In this document: one piece after another, positions 7,637 to 14,060 of the stretch | How the letters are laid out: every line of letters starts with the position of its first letter | Position numbering within the stretch: position 1 is the first letter of the stretch | DNA from: Deltaproteobacteria bacterium | GTDB lineage: Bacteria; Desulfobacterota; Desulfarculia; Adiutricales; Adiutricaceae | Direction of reading: 5' to 3' | Assembly (NCBI GenBank): GCA_031267005.1 | Contig: JAIRZX010000595.1 | Location: 1-17,861 of the forward strand | DNA length: 17,861 nucleotides | Notes under the pieces: generated by a model | The model's input: the letters and a program-made list of their open reading frames with translations, nothing else | Databases searched by the model: none | Told to the model about the DNA's origin: nothing | Program-made: the position numbers and the translations under genes

Positions 7637-8030
7637 GGTTGAAGATCCTCGCGAGGACGATGTTCACCATCTCGGCCGTCGGCGGCTTTATGAGGTAGTC
7701 GTCCGCGCCCAGCCTCAGAGCCTTGAAGATGTACTTGTAGTCTGCGTGCGTGGACAGGATGACCACCGGTATGCCCCTCAGCTTCGGGTTGTTCTTTAAC
7801 GTTTCGGTAAGTTCGAAGCCGTCCATCTCGGCCATCACCAGATCGCTTATGACCAAGTCCACCCGCTTCCCGTTTAGGACCTCCAGGGCCTCCACGCCGT
7901 TGACCGCCTCGGAGACGTCCAGTCCCATGCTCGCGAACAGCTCCTTTATGGTTTTGCGGACCGCCTGGTAGTCGTCCACCACCAGGACCGACTTGCCCTG
8001 CCAAACCTTGCCGTCGATCTGCTGAGCCAT
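7626..8030 (-). CDS. CheY-like single-domain response regulator
   Basis: The 134-residue protein is a stand-alone receiver domain. All key residues are visible: the acidic pair D19-D20 (VLVVDD), phosphoacceptor D63 (VISDLVM), T94 after the ILS strand, and K115 in the DYLIKPP motif. It is the first gene of the signalling operon and its 3' end overlaps the cheA start by 11 bases, so the two are probably translated together in fixed ratio. By family knowledge it would take phosphate from the CheA HPt His. Whether it binds a flagellar switch, or acts in another output, cannot be told from sequence; the gene neighbourhood lacks receptors and adaptation enzymes. An AGG at a suitable distance upstream of the ATG may serve as a weak ribosome binding site. 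Confidence 0.93.
   Translation of the reverse strand: MAQQIDGKVWQGKSVLVVDDYQAVRKTIKELFASMGLDVSEAVNGVEALEVLNGKRVDLVISDLVMAEMDGFELTETLKNNPKLRGIPVVILSTHADYKYIFKALRLGADDYLIKPPTAEMVNIVLARIFNREW
7637..7650 (-). promoter_or_regulatory. Ribosome binding site fixing the GTG start of cheA
   Basis: GAGGA (7646-7650, minus strand) sits nine bases upstream of the GTG at 7634-7636. A nearby ATG at 7630-7632 is out of frame with the kinase, so GTG is the only sensible start. Confidence 0.6.
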
Positions 8031-8278
8031 GCCGAACCTACTCCGCGGTTGGGTGGCGGGCGCCGAAAAAAAGCTCCGCCTCTAAGGGTGCTTGCGGGAG
8101 GCTACCCGTCTGACGAGTATAACACCTTCAAATGCCCGTTTCAAATCCGGAACGATTTGCGAAAGGCCGCCCCGGGCCTTGATCTTCCGGGCTTCCCCGA
8201 ACCCCCGGACCGGCTCCGGGCCCTGTTTTCGCGCGCTCGAACAGACCCCGGAATGCCACAAAACACTTATTTAATAAA

Positions 8279-8308
8279 ATAATAGCACTTTATAATCGAT
8301 ATTGCCAA
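8279..8308 (-). promoter_or_regulatory. Probable sigma-70-type promoter of the receiver-CheA operon
   Basis: On the minus strand, TTGGCA (8308-8303) is followed after 18 bases by TATTAT (8284-8279). Each hexamer matches the consensus at five of six positions. It lies in the only markedly A+T-rich island of the area and points toward the CheY-like gene, giving a leader of about 240 bases. Confidence 0.45.
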
Positions 8309-8536
8309 CCCTTTGGTCAGGGGCAGCCCACAAAAAAAATTCGCCGCTGCTAAAAGGCCCCTCCGCCGGCCCGGCAAAGGCGTTCCGCAGGGGGCGAATT
8401 ACCCGCTAAAACGGGTTAAATCCTGGAAATCCCCAGCTAGCGCCTGGCGGAAAAAAAGCGCGGGAACGGCCGGGGAAGGACGGGGGGTCGCGGTGCCCGA
8501 AGGCGATATCTCCCAAACGCGGCCGGATACGCGCAT

Positions 8537-8578
8537 CAGGAATCCGTCCGGAAGCCTCAGGATTCCGCCCGGAAGCCT
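8537..8578. repeat. 21-bp tandem duplication
   Basis: Two adjacent 21-bp units (8537-8557 and 8558-8578) share the CAGGAWTCCGYCCGGAAGCC pattern with two differences. Related CCGGA/GGATTC words also occur in the decamer region at the left end of the window. Confidence 0.75.
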
Positions 8579-8713
8579 TTGAGTTCGGCCGGGCGCTTTC
8601 ACGGAAAGCCCCCGGCCGCTCTTCGCTCCTCGCGGAAACCTCTCTCCCCCGGACCTCCGCCGCCTTGCCAAAAACCTGGGCTCTCCAGTCAGAGGCTCTA
8701 AAACCTGAGCCCC

Positions 8714-8753
8714 AAAACAGAACCGCCTCCGGGCGGCGCGGACCCGGAGGCGG
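8714..8753 (-). terminator. Rho-independent terminator of the CpoB/YbgF gene
   Basis: On the minus strand a perfect 11-bp stem, CCGCCTCCGGG pairing with CCCGGAGGCGG (8753-8743 and 8733-8723), encloses a nine-base loop and is followed by TTCTGTTTT (8722-8714). It lies about 45 bases beyond the gene's stop codon. Confidence 0.85.
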
Positions 8754-8797
8754 CAATGGGTTGGGCGGGCGCCGGTGGAAGAGGCGCGGGCTGCTGG

Positions 8798-9730
8798 CTA
8801 GATGGTCTTCAACCGTTCCCGGGCGACGCCGGCTGAGTAGCTCTTCGGGTACTCCCTTACGACCTTCTGGTAGAGGATGCGGGCGCTGGCCGTGTCGCCC
8901 GTGGCCTGGAAGGCCAGCCCCTGCTTCAGGAGAGCGGCGGACACCAGGTTGTTCTTGGGGTACCCGCTCACGAGCACCTGGTATTCCAGGATAGAGTCCT
9001 CGTACTGGTTCTGGAAGTAGAGGCACTCCCCTATGTAATACTGGGCCGCGGCCGCCTGGGAGCCGCCCGGCTCCGCGGCCAAGTAGTCTTTGAAAAGCGC
9101 CATGGCCCGCGGGTAGTCCTTCTGGTCGAAGAGGGCCTTGCCCTGGTCGTAGGCGCTGGCCTGGGGCGGCTGCGGGGTTTCGGCCCCCTGCGGCATCTCC
9201 ACCGAGGCCCCCGGCATCACGGGCGGTGGCCCGGTCTGGACAGTCCCCGGGGCGGGGGGGGCTACAGAGGCGCCGGGCTGGCTGACGGGCGGTCCCGCCG
9301 GAGGCACGACCGGGGCGGCCGGAGGGGCCGTCACCAACGGTACTGAGCCCATGGCGGGATCCGGGCCCACGACGTCCCGGCTCAAAGGCTGGAGGTTCGC
9401 GCGCTTCTCCAGGCGGTCGAGCCGCGCCGACTGGTACTGGAGCTGCTGGCTGATGGACATGCCGCCCAGGGAAGCCGTCTCGACGCTCTCGTTCAGGCGC
9501 TGGATGTTGGCCCGCATGTTGTCCACTTGGAGGCGGAGGTCGGTGGAACCGCCCCCTCCACCGCCGCCCCCGGCGCCGCCGCGATCCTTCAGGTCGGCCA
9601 CCTCCTGGCGCAGGAGCGCTACCTCCCTCTCCAGGTTCGAGCTGGTGACGCTTATGCCGCCGGAGGCGCAGGCCGTGGCGAGCGCCAGGGAGAAGGCGGG
9701 TATGGCGAGAAGCGGGAGGGATACTCTCAT
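8798..9730 (-). CDS. cpoB: Cell-division coordinator CpoB / Tol-Pal protein YbgF
   Basis: The 310-residue protein has the YbgF/CpoB layout. An N-terminal export signal (1-20) ends in LATAC, so it may be a lipoprotein attached at Cys21, although the lipobox is imperfect. Coiled-coil trimerisation segments follow (about 32-50 and 64-112), interrupted by an eight-glycine run, then a Pro/Ala/Val-rich linker (about 122-190). Three TPR-like repeats complete it (about 193-224, 230-261, 267-298), with the family's YDQGKALFDQKDYPRA, YYIGECLY and ARILYQKVV patterns. In the family it works in the periplasm with the Tol-Pal system to coordinate outer-membrane constriction and peptidoglycan synthesis. Normally it follows pal; here it stands alone, with its own terminator and repeat-rich DNA upstream. 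AGGTG seven bases before the ATG is a fair ribosome binding site. Confidence 0.88.
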   Translation of the reverse strand: MRVSLPLLAIPAFSLALATACASGGISVTSSNLEREVALLRQEVADLKDRGGAGGGGGGGGSTDLRLQVDNMRANIQRLNESVETASLGGMSISQQLQYQSARLDRLEKRANLQPLSRDVVGPDPAMGSVPLVTAPPAAPVVPPAGPPVSQPGASVAPPAPGTVQTGPPPVMPGASVEMPQGAETPQPPQASAYDQGKALFDQKDYPRAMALFKDYLAAEPGGSQAAAAQYYIGECLYFQNQYEDSILEYQVLVSGYPKNNLVSAALLKQGLAFQATGDTASARILYQKVVREYPKSYSAGVARERLKTI

Positions 9731-9951
9731 GTCGGGGCACCTGCAGGGTGGGATTTCATCGCGGTCCGGGGCCCGGCCGGGCAGGATCCCGCGGGACCCC
9801 GTCCGCTCCGGGAGGCTGGAAACAAGCCCTTATCTATCACAGGCCCCGGTAAAAAGCAAACCGCCCGAACCCCCGCCGGGCAAGCCCCCAGGCCGACCGC
9901 AGCAAGACGGGAACGCCAGGTCCCGGCGGGCCCGGGGGAAGCGCCCGCCTG

Positions 9952-10105
9952 GCCGCCGTCCGGGGACAGGGGTCTGGGGGCCGGGGGCGGGGCCGCCGTC
10001 CGGGGACAGGGGTCCGGGGGCGGGGCCGCCGGCCGGGGACAGGGGGCCGGGGGCCGGGGGCAGGGCCGCCGTCCGGGGACAGGGGGCCGGGGGGGGGCCC
10101 CGCTT
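9952..10105. repeat. G-run-rich tandem repeat (33-40 bp units)
   Basis: Units beginning GCCGCCGTCCGGGGACAGGG start at 9952, 9992, about 10025 (variant GCCGCCGGCC) and 10065. Each is followed by alternating runs of four to nine G separated by one to three bases. The spacing is 40, 33 and 40 bp. The plus strand has many closely spaced G runs, the pattern expected to form G-quadruplexes. Confidence 0.88.
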
Positions 10106-10822
10106 GGCCGCCGGGCGCGGGAAGCGCCGGCGGGGCGCCGCCCGCCCCAAGTTCCGCTTAACCCCCTTTCGCCGCCGGAGCTCGCGCCGTCGGAAAGGTT
10201 TTCCCCCCACGCGCCCCGCACCGGCCCCGCCCAGAAGCGACACGGAAGCCTTTTCCCAGATCCGGGCGAGGCCAGGCTCTGCCAAAAGCTCTCCAGGAAT
10301 GTAGCTTTTCCGCACGAAACCCGTCCTTCCGGCCGGTCATGCGGGGCCGCGTTAGCCTGTCCGGCCCTCGGAGGAACGCTTCGGGAAAAGCGGGAGAGGG
10401 AGCGGCCCCGGCCGGCTGGGGCTTCCGGGGCCTTGCCGGGCCTTCTGTCCCTCCCTCCTATATAAGGAAGGCCCCGCTGGTTTGGCGGCGCGTCCCGACC
10501 GTTCCGGGACCATCGCCGGAGCCGCAGGCATCCTCCCGCCTTACGGCATCGCGGGCTCCGCGCCTTCGGCCCCCGGCCCGGGCCGGCCCTTCCCCCCCTG
10601 TCTCAGGACTTCCGCCTCCCCGCCCCCCGTCTTCCGCCGCCCCGCCTCCCGTCCCCCGCCTCCCGGGATCCCGGCATCCCGGCCCTCCACGCAGACCCCG
10701 CCCCCCCCGGCCAAGGCTCCCGGCCGGCGCTAGGAGGGGGGCTAAACCCAGCGGCGGTTACGGCCGATACGAACTATACACGGGCTCATCCGCGGCGACG
10801 GACCCGGGAAGGGCCGTTAAAA

Positions 10823-10838
10823 TGGCCTGCCAATTGCT
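10823..10838 (+). promoter_or_regulatory. Sigma-54-type (-24/-12) promoter candidate
   Basis: TGGCCTGCCAATTGCT matches the RpoN pattern: GG at 10824-10825 and GC at 10836-10837, with the required ten bases between, TGGC in the -24 element and TTGCT in the -12 element. Transcription would start near 10849, about 57 bases before the start codon of the gene at 10906. RpoN control is common for flagellar genes, which agrees with the tentative flagellar link of the downstream pair. Confidence 0.6.
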
Positions 10839-10892
10839 AGGATCGACTCTGCGGGAAGGGGGCACGGCCCCTGACAGAACAAATTTCCCTGC

Positions 10893-10898
10893 AAGGAG
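10893..10898 (+). promoter_or_regulatory. Strong Shine-Dalgarno (AAGGAG)
   Basis: AAGGAG lies seven bases before the ATG at 10906-10908. It fixes the start of the gene and rules out the long upstream extension of the open frame. Confidence 0.85.
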
Positions 10899-10905
10899 CA
10901 TCGAC

Positions 10906-11520
10906 ATGGAGACATTGACCATAGACGGGCAGGCGTTGACGGCGGGCGAGGTCGCTGGCGCGAACCTGGAGGAGATACTCTTGAACCTCATGGAGCACCC
11001 CGTCACCACCGGCAGGATAATCTGCTCGGTGGTCGTGAACGGCTCCCCCTACTCCGAGGAGGTGCCCCACGCGGCCCTGGAGGTCGACCGCTCCTCCATA
11101 GAGTCGCTCGTGCTGGACACTCTGACACTGGAGGACATGGGCCTGAGCTTCCTCAAAACCGGGCCCAAGTACCTGACGACCCTCCTCGAGGCGCTTCCCA
11201 AGATAGTCGAGTCCTTCAGGCTCGGGGACGAACAAGAGGCCAACGAGCACTTCCTGAACTTCCTGGAGGCCCTGCAGCTGCTTATGAGCATGCTGGAGCA
11301 GACCCGGCACGTGCTTAACCTCTGGCAGGGAGGGGACGGCGAGAACGGATCGGAGCTCACCGGCTACCTGGACGGACTGGTCGAGGTCCTGAACACCCTG
11401 ATAAGCCTCCAGGAGCAGAAGGACTGGATTTTCCTCGCGGACGTGCTCGAGTACGAACTCGCGGACTCGCTCCGGCGCCTGGCCGAGATCCTCCCGGGCC
11501 TGAGCCAGGGTGGCCACTGA
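10906..11520 (+). CDS. Hypothetical protein, possibly flagellar-associated
   Basis: I cannot name this 204-residue protein with confidence. It has no signal peptide or membrane segment, so it is probably cytoplasmic. The N-terminal part (about 1-70) alternates strands and helices: a TIDGQAL opening, GRIICSVVVNG strand, then EEVPHAALEVD. From about 70 to 200 it is almost entirely helical with leucine-rich faces, including a stretch around 88-140 (YLTTLLEALPKIVESF onward), a Gly/Glu-rich break at 141-150, and a second helical block to the C terminus. The gene has an excellent ribosome binding site and a sigma-54-like promoter, and its stop overlaps the next start as TGATG. The helical partner downstream resembles a flagellar export chaperone, so a flagellar role is my guess from context. 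Confidence 0.8.
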   Translation: METLTIDGQALTAGEVAGANLEEILLNLMEHPVTTGRIICSVVVNGSPYSEEVPHAALEVDRSSIESLVLDTLTLEDMGLSFLKTGPKYLTTLLEALPKIVESFRLGDEQEANEHFLNFLEALQLLMSMLEQTRHVLNLWQGGDGENGSELTGYLDGLVEVLNTLISLQEQKDWIFLADVLEYELADSLRRLAEILPGLSQGGH

Positions 11521-12062
11521 TGGGCGCCAGGACGATGCGCGAGGCCGCGGCGCGGCCCGGTATTTCCGGCATGGCGCAAGGCTTCGGGCTCGAGGCGGCG
11601 CTCCCCCGGAAGTGCGGCGCGAGGCGCGACGCCGTCGCCTCCGAGAAGGCCTTCTGGGAGAAAACCCTTGACGTCTCCCGCGAGTGCCTGGATCTCGACC
11701 GCCGCTTTTTGGGGACCCTCAAGAGGAAGTCCGCAGCCGGGGCCGACCCCCTTGACCCGGCGCTTTGGGAGAACTTCATCGAGGCCCGCCGGAGCCTTGT
11801 GGACTTCACCACGCAGAACCTTAACCTCATGGCCCGCGACCGGCAGTCCCACGCCCGCAACAAGGACGTGAAGGACCGCCTGGAGACCACCTTGGGAGAG
11901 GTCATGCGGCTGGAGGAGAAGCTCGCTGGCTTCCTGTCCAGGAACCTCTCGGTCCTGAAGGAGACCATAGACGATCTCTCCCGGAACCAGGCCGTCTTCA
12001 CCTCCTACGCCCGCAGCGGCGGCACGAAGGGCGTCCCGGAGACCCTGAAGACCATGGCGTAG
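11520..12062 (+). CDS. Helical FlgN/FliT-like hypothetical protein
   Basis: This 180-residue protein is mostly long amphipathic helices from about residue 40 to 165 and has no signal peptide or membrane segment. The overall look, a Leu/Glu/Arg-rich helical bundle ending in a segment with DDLSRNQAVFTSYARSGG, recalls FlgN-type flagellar export chaperones, but the match is weak and I would not assign a symbol. The ATG at 11520 shares its A with the stop codon of the preceding gene (TGATG), so the two are translationally coupled. Other in-frame ATGs (11535, 11571) are possible starts, as the first 35 residues are poorly structured. The gene ends 115 bases before the convergent ABC gene, and I saw no intrinsic terminator with a T tract between them. 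Confidence 0.72.
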   Translation: MGARTMREAAARPGISGMAQGFGLEAALPRKCGARRDAVASEKAFWEKTLDVSRECLDLDRRFLGTLKRKSAAGADPLDPALWENFIEARRSLVDFTTQNLNLMARDRQSHARNKDVKDRLETTLGEVMRLEEKLAGFLSRNLSVLKETIDDLSRNQAVFTSYARSGGTKGVPETLKTMA

Positions 12063-12140
12063 GGAACCTGCCAGTGCGCCGGCGTCCCGTCTGCTACGGC
12101 GCCGGAATGGCCCCGCCGAACAAAACCGCCAGGCTAACCT

Positions 12141-12185
12141 CGGCGCCTCGCGGCCCGGCGCCTCGCGGCCCGGCGCGTCACGGCC
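12141..12185. repeat. 15-bp tandem repeat overlapping the ABC gene's stop
   Basis: CGGCGCCTCGCGGCC occurs at 12141-12155 and 12156-12170, and a variant (CGGCGCGTCACGGCC) at 12171-12185. The last unit contains the stop codon of the minus-strand ATPase gene, so its C terminus borders or derives from the repeat. Confidence 0.85.
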
Positions 12186-12885
12186 CTGGATAAGGCCTCA
12201 CTCCGAATTCGGGGAGCCTCTCCATATCCGCTGGATCGCGGGTGAAGAGGCTCCCCCCTTTTTTCAGCAACAGCCACGCGTCCGCGAGATCCCTTAACAG
12301 GTAAGGCTCGTGGGTGGCCACCACGACGGCGCGCCCGGCGTCTTTGAGCCTCCCCAAATCCTTCAGCAGGGAAAGCGTCCCCGGCCAGTCCAGCCCCGAG
12401 AAAGGCTCGTCCAGGAGCACGATCCTGGGCCCGGACGCAAGCGCGGACGCCATGGCGAGCCTCTTCTTTAGCCCCGGGGAGAGGCTCTCTACCGGGACCC
12501 GCAGGACGTCGGAAAGCCCCCAGCCGGCCGCCGCCGCCGCTACCCTGGCCTTATCCTCCGGCTCCCGGCCCTTCCCCCCCCGGCGGATTCCCAAGCCCAG
12601 CTCCAATTCCTCCTTGGCGTCCTCCCCCAGCAGGTACTGGTCAGGGTCTTGCGGCACAAGCGCCGTGCCCTCCGCCAACGCCTCCCGCGAGCGCTTCCCG
12701 TCCAGGGTTACCCTGCCCCCCTTCGGCGACTCCAGTCCCGCCAGGATGTCCAGGAGCGTGCTCTTGCCCGCCCCGTTCGCCCCGCACAAAAGCGCGAAGC
12801 TCCCGTCCGGGAGCTCGAAGGAAACCCCCCCGAAGAGCTCGGCCCCCCCGCGGTGGGAAAAGCTTATGCACTCAGCCTTAAGCAT
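12178..12885 (-). CDS. bioM: ECF-type ABC transporter ATPase (BioM/EcfA-like)
   Basis: With the start MLKAECISFSH the protein has 235 residues, normal for an ECF/cobalt-type ATPase. Walker A is GANGAGKST (35-43); the Q loop is PQDPDQYLLGED (78-89), typical of CbiO/EcfA/BioM; the signature is LSPGLKKR (135-142), a variant of LSGGQ; Walker B is RIVLLDEP (154-161); and the H loop is ATHEP (190-194). The open frame continues upstream to 13293, but that part is the Arg/Pro-rich shadow of the bioY repeats. Its start overlaps the end of bioY by eight bases, so the pair is co-translated and the ATPase probably powers biotin uptake. No EcfT/BioN membrane partner gene is in the window; it must be supplied from elsewhere or be absent. 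Confidence 0.88.
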   Translation of the reverse strand: MLKAECISFSHRGGAELFGGVSFELPDGSFALLCGANGAGKSTLLDILAGLESPKGGRVTLDGKRSREALAEGTALVPQDPDQYLLGEDAKEELELGLGIRRGGKGREPEDKARVAAAAAGWGLSDVLRVPVESLSPGLKKRLAMASALASGPRIVLLDEPFSGLDWPGTLSLLKDLGRLKDAGRAVVVATHEPYLLRDLADAWLLLKKGGSLFTRDPADMERLPEFGVRPYPGP

Positions 12886-13960
12886 CCGGAGCCGCCCTCC
12901 CCCCGGCGGAGCGGCCCGGGCCGGAGGCTGGGCAGCCGCCCCCCCGTTCCGGAGCCTCGTCCGCCTCGCCCGAGCCGGGAGAAGGCGAGCGTTCCGCCCC
13001 GCGAGCCGCGTCCGGCGCGGCTTCGGGAGGCTCGGCGCTTCCCTGCGTCCCGTCCGGACAGGAAGGAAGGGATCGATCCTCCCCGCGAGCCGCGTCCGAC
13101 GCGGTTTCGGGAGGCTCGGCGCTTCCCTGCGTCCCGTCCGGGCCGGAAGGAGCCGATCGTTTCTCGCCGCGAGCCGCGTCCGGCTCGGTTTCGGGGCGAT
13201 CGTGGCTGTACGGCCGTCCGTCCGGGCCGGAAGAAGGGGAGCTATACGCCCCGCCGGCCGCCCTTTGATCCGCGCCCGGCGCGGCTTTGGCAAGATTGCG
13301 GCTATCCGGCGGCCCGACCGCGCCGCTGGCCCCGCCCCCGCCGCCGCGTTCGGGCTCCAGGTCCTCCCCTGGGCATGGAGGCCCCCCGCCGGCCGGACCC
13401 TCCCGGAGCCCGAGCCTCGCGGCTGCGGCCGAGGCGCAGGCGACGGCCGCGGCTATCTTCAAGGCCCCTCCCGGGAGAAACGGGACTACGGCCAGAAAGG
13501 CCCGATCCCAGGGGAGCGAGAGGTTCGCGTGGAGGCCTACGGCCCCGGCGGCGTTTACGAGGATCGTGGCCAGGCACCCGTAAAGCGCGTAGCGGGGCCA
13601 GAGGCGCCCTGAGGGCGAGCCGGGCGCCCCGCCCTTCGCGGCGAGGCCGGCCGTATAGGCCGCCAAGGGGAAGGAGAGCGCGAATCCCGCCGTGGGACCC
13701 GCCAGCACGGCCGGGCCCGCCACCCCTCCGGAGAAGACGGGGAAGCCCAGGAGCCCCGCCCCCACGTAGAGGGCCACGGGCTTCCAGGCGCGGGTCCCTT
13801 CGGTGAAGCCGCACAGGAGGATGAAGAAGGTCTGGAGGGTCAAGGGCACCGGGCCCAGGGGCAGGGACACGAAGGCCCCGGCGGCCACGAGCGCCGCCCA
13901 CAGGGCCGCCCTCGCGGCCCCGGCCGTTTCCCTCAAAGTGAAGCGGGCTGGATGTTCCAT
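12878..13960 (-). CDS. bioY: BioY biotin-uptake S component with long repetitive C-terminal tail
   Basis: Residues 1 to about 185 form a complete BioY membrane protein. The diagnostic segment VPLTLQTFFILLCGF (38-52) is followed by GLLGFPVFSGG (69-79), GPAVLAGPTAGFALSFPLAAY (82-102) and several more hydrophobic helices ending near 184. This substrate-binding component captures biotin for an energy-coupling-factor transporter. BioY proteins are usually about 190 residues; this one has 360 because of a hydrophilic Gly/Pro/Ala/Glu-rich tail (about 186-360). The tail contains a 28-residue repeat (PDGTQGSAEPPE-type, residues 261-288 and 289-316, with diverged copies on both sides). The frame is open through the tail and its stop overlaps the ATPase start by eight bases, which argues that the tail is really translated. 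No Shine-Dalgarno is seen before the ATG. Confidence 0.88.
   Translation of the reverse strand: MEHPARFTLRETAGAARAALWAALVAAGAFVSLPLGPVPLTLQTFFILLCGFTEGTRAWKPVALYVGAGLLGFPVFSGGVAGPAVLAGPTAGFALSFPLAAYTAGLAAKGGAPGSPSGRLWPRYALYGCLATILVNAAGAVGLHANLSLPWDRAFLAVVPFLPGGALKIAAAVACASAAAARLGLREGPAGGGPPCPGEDLEPERGGGGGASGAVGPPDSRNLAKAAPGADQRAAGGAYSSPSSGPDGRPYSHDRPETEPDAARGEKRSAPSGPDGTQGSAEPPETASDAARGEDRSLPSCPDGTQGSAEPPEAAPDAARGAERSPSPGSGEADEAPERGGGCPASGPGRSAGGRAAPDA
13001..13252. repeat. 84-bp in-frame tandem repeat in bioY
   Basis: The word GCGAGCCGCGTCCG recurs at 13001, 13085 and 13169, giving an exact 84-bp period. The first two units are nearly identical and the third is partly diverged; faint relatives continue to about 13290. 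Since 84 is 28 codons, the expansion keeps the bioY frame. Confidence 0.9.
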
Positions 13961-14022
13961 GGCTAGCTGCGCGGGGAGGAGCCGGCGAGGCCGCCCGCGG
14001 GAGCTCCAGCGGCGCGGGCCGC

Positions 14023-14046
14023 GGCCCAGGGGCGTGCCCCGGGGCC
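14023..14046 (-). other. Strong G+C hairpin between argC and bioY
   Basis: The 24-base sequence forms a near-perfect hairpin of ten or so pairs (GGCCC to GGGCC at its ends) in the roughly 100-base gap between the argC stop and bioY start. There is no T tract, so it is not a standard terminator; it could be an attenuating or RNA-stabilising structure, or simply repeat-derived. Confidence 0.4.
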
Positions 14047-14060
14047 GGGGCGGTCGGTCC

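Larger units (their letters stand above)
8031..8797. other. Intergenic region upstream of the CheA operon
   Basis: No gene is supported. It contains an A+T-rich island at about 8255-8345 (with a promoter candidate), a 21-bp duplicated element (8537-8578) and, at its right end, the terminator of the CpoB gene (8714-8753). The small open frames here show no resemblance to known proteins. Confidence 0.6.
9731..10905. other. Long divergent intergenic region with G-run repeats
   Basis: No gene is supported in these roughly 1.2 kb. The open frame of the following gene can be traced back to 10339, but that part is Pro/Arg/Ala-rich, lacks a ribosome binding site and looks non-coding. The region contains the G-rich repeat cluster at 9952-10105, a pyrimidine-rich stretch at about 10560-10720 made of CCCGCCTCC-like words, and a sigma-54-like promoter at 10823-10838. 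Confidence 0.6.

Noticed and set aside
8406..9740. 444-codon minus-strand frame overlapping the CpoB gene in another frame
   Set aside because: Arg/Pro/Gly-rich translation without motifs; it reads through the terminator hairpin and is out of frame with the recognisable TPR protein.
10339..10905. 189-codon N-terminal extension of the gene starting at 10906
   Set aside because: Pro/Arg-rich and without a start signal; a strong AAGGAG and a sigma-54-like promoter lie just before 10906.
12063..12177. Bidirectional terminator between the convergent genes
   Set aside because: An imperfect CCGGCG/CGCCGG hairpin is present around 12080-12107, but no T tract follows on either strand.
12886..13293. 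N-terminal extension of the ATPase frame
   Set aside because: It lies inside bioY in another frame and is an Arg/Pro repeat; the ABC domain begins normally at 12885.
12314..13806. Long plus-strand frames opposite bioY and bioM
   Set aside because: Pro/Arg/Ser-rich translations produced by the complementary strand of G+C-rich genes and the 84-bp repeat.
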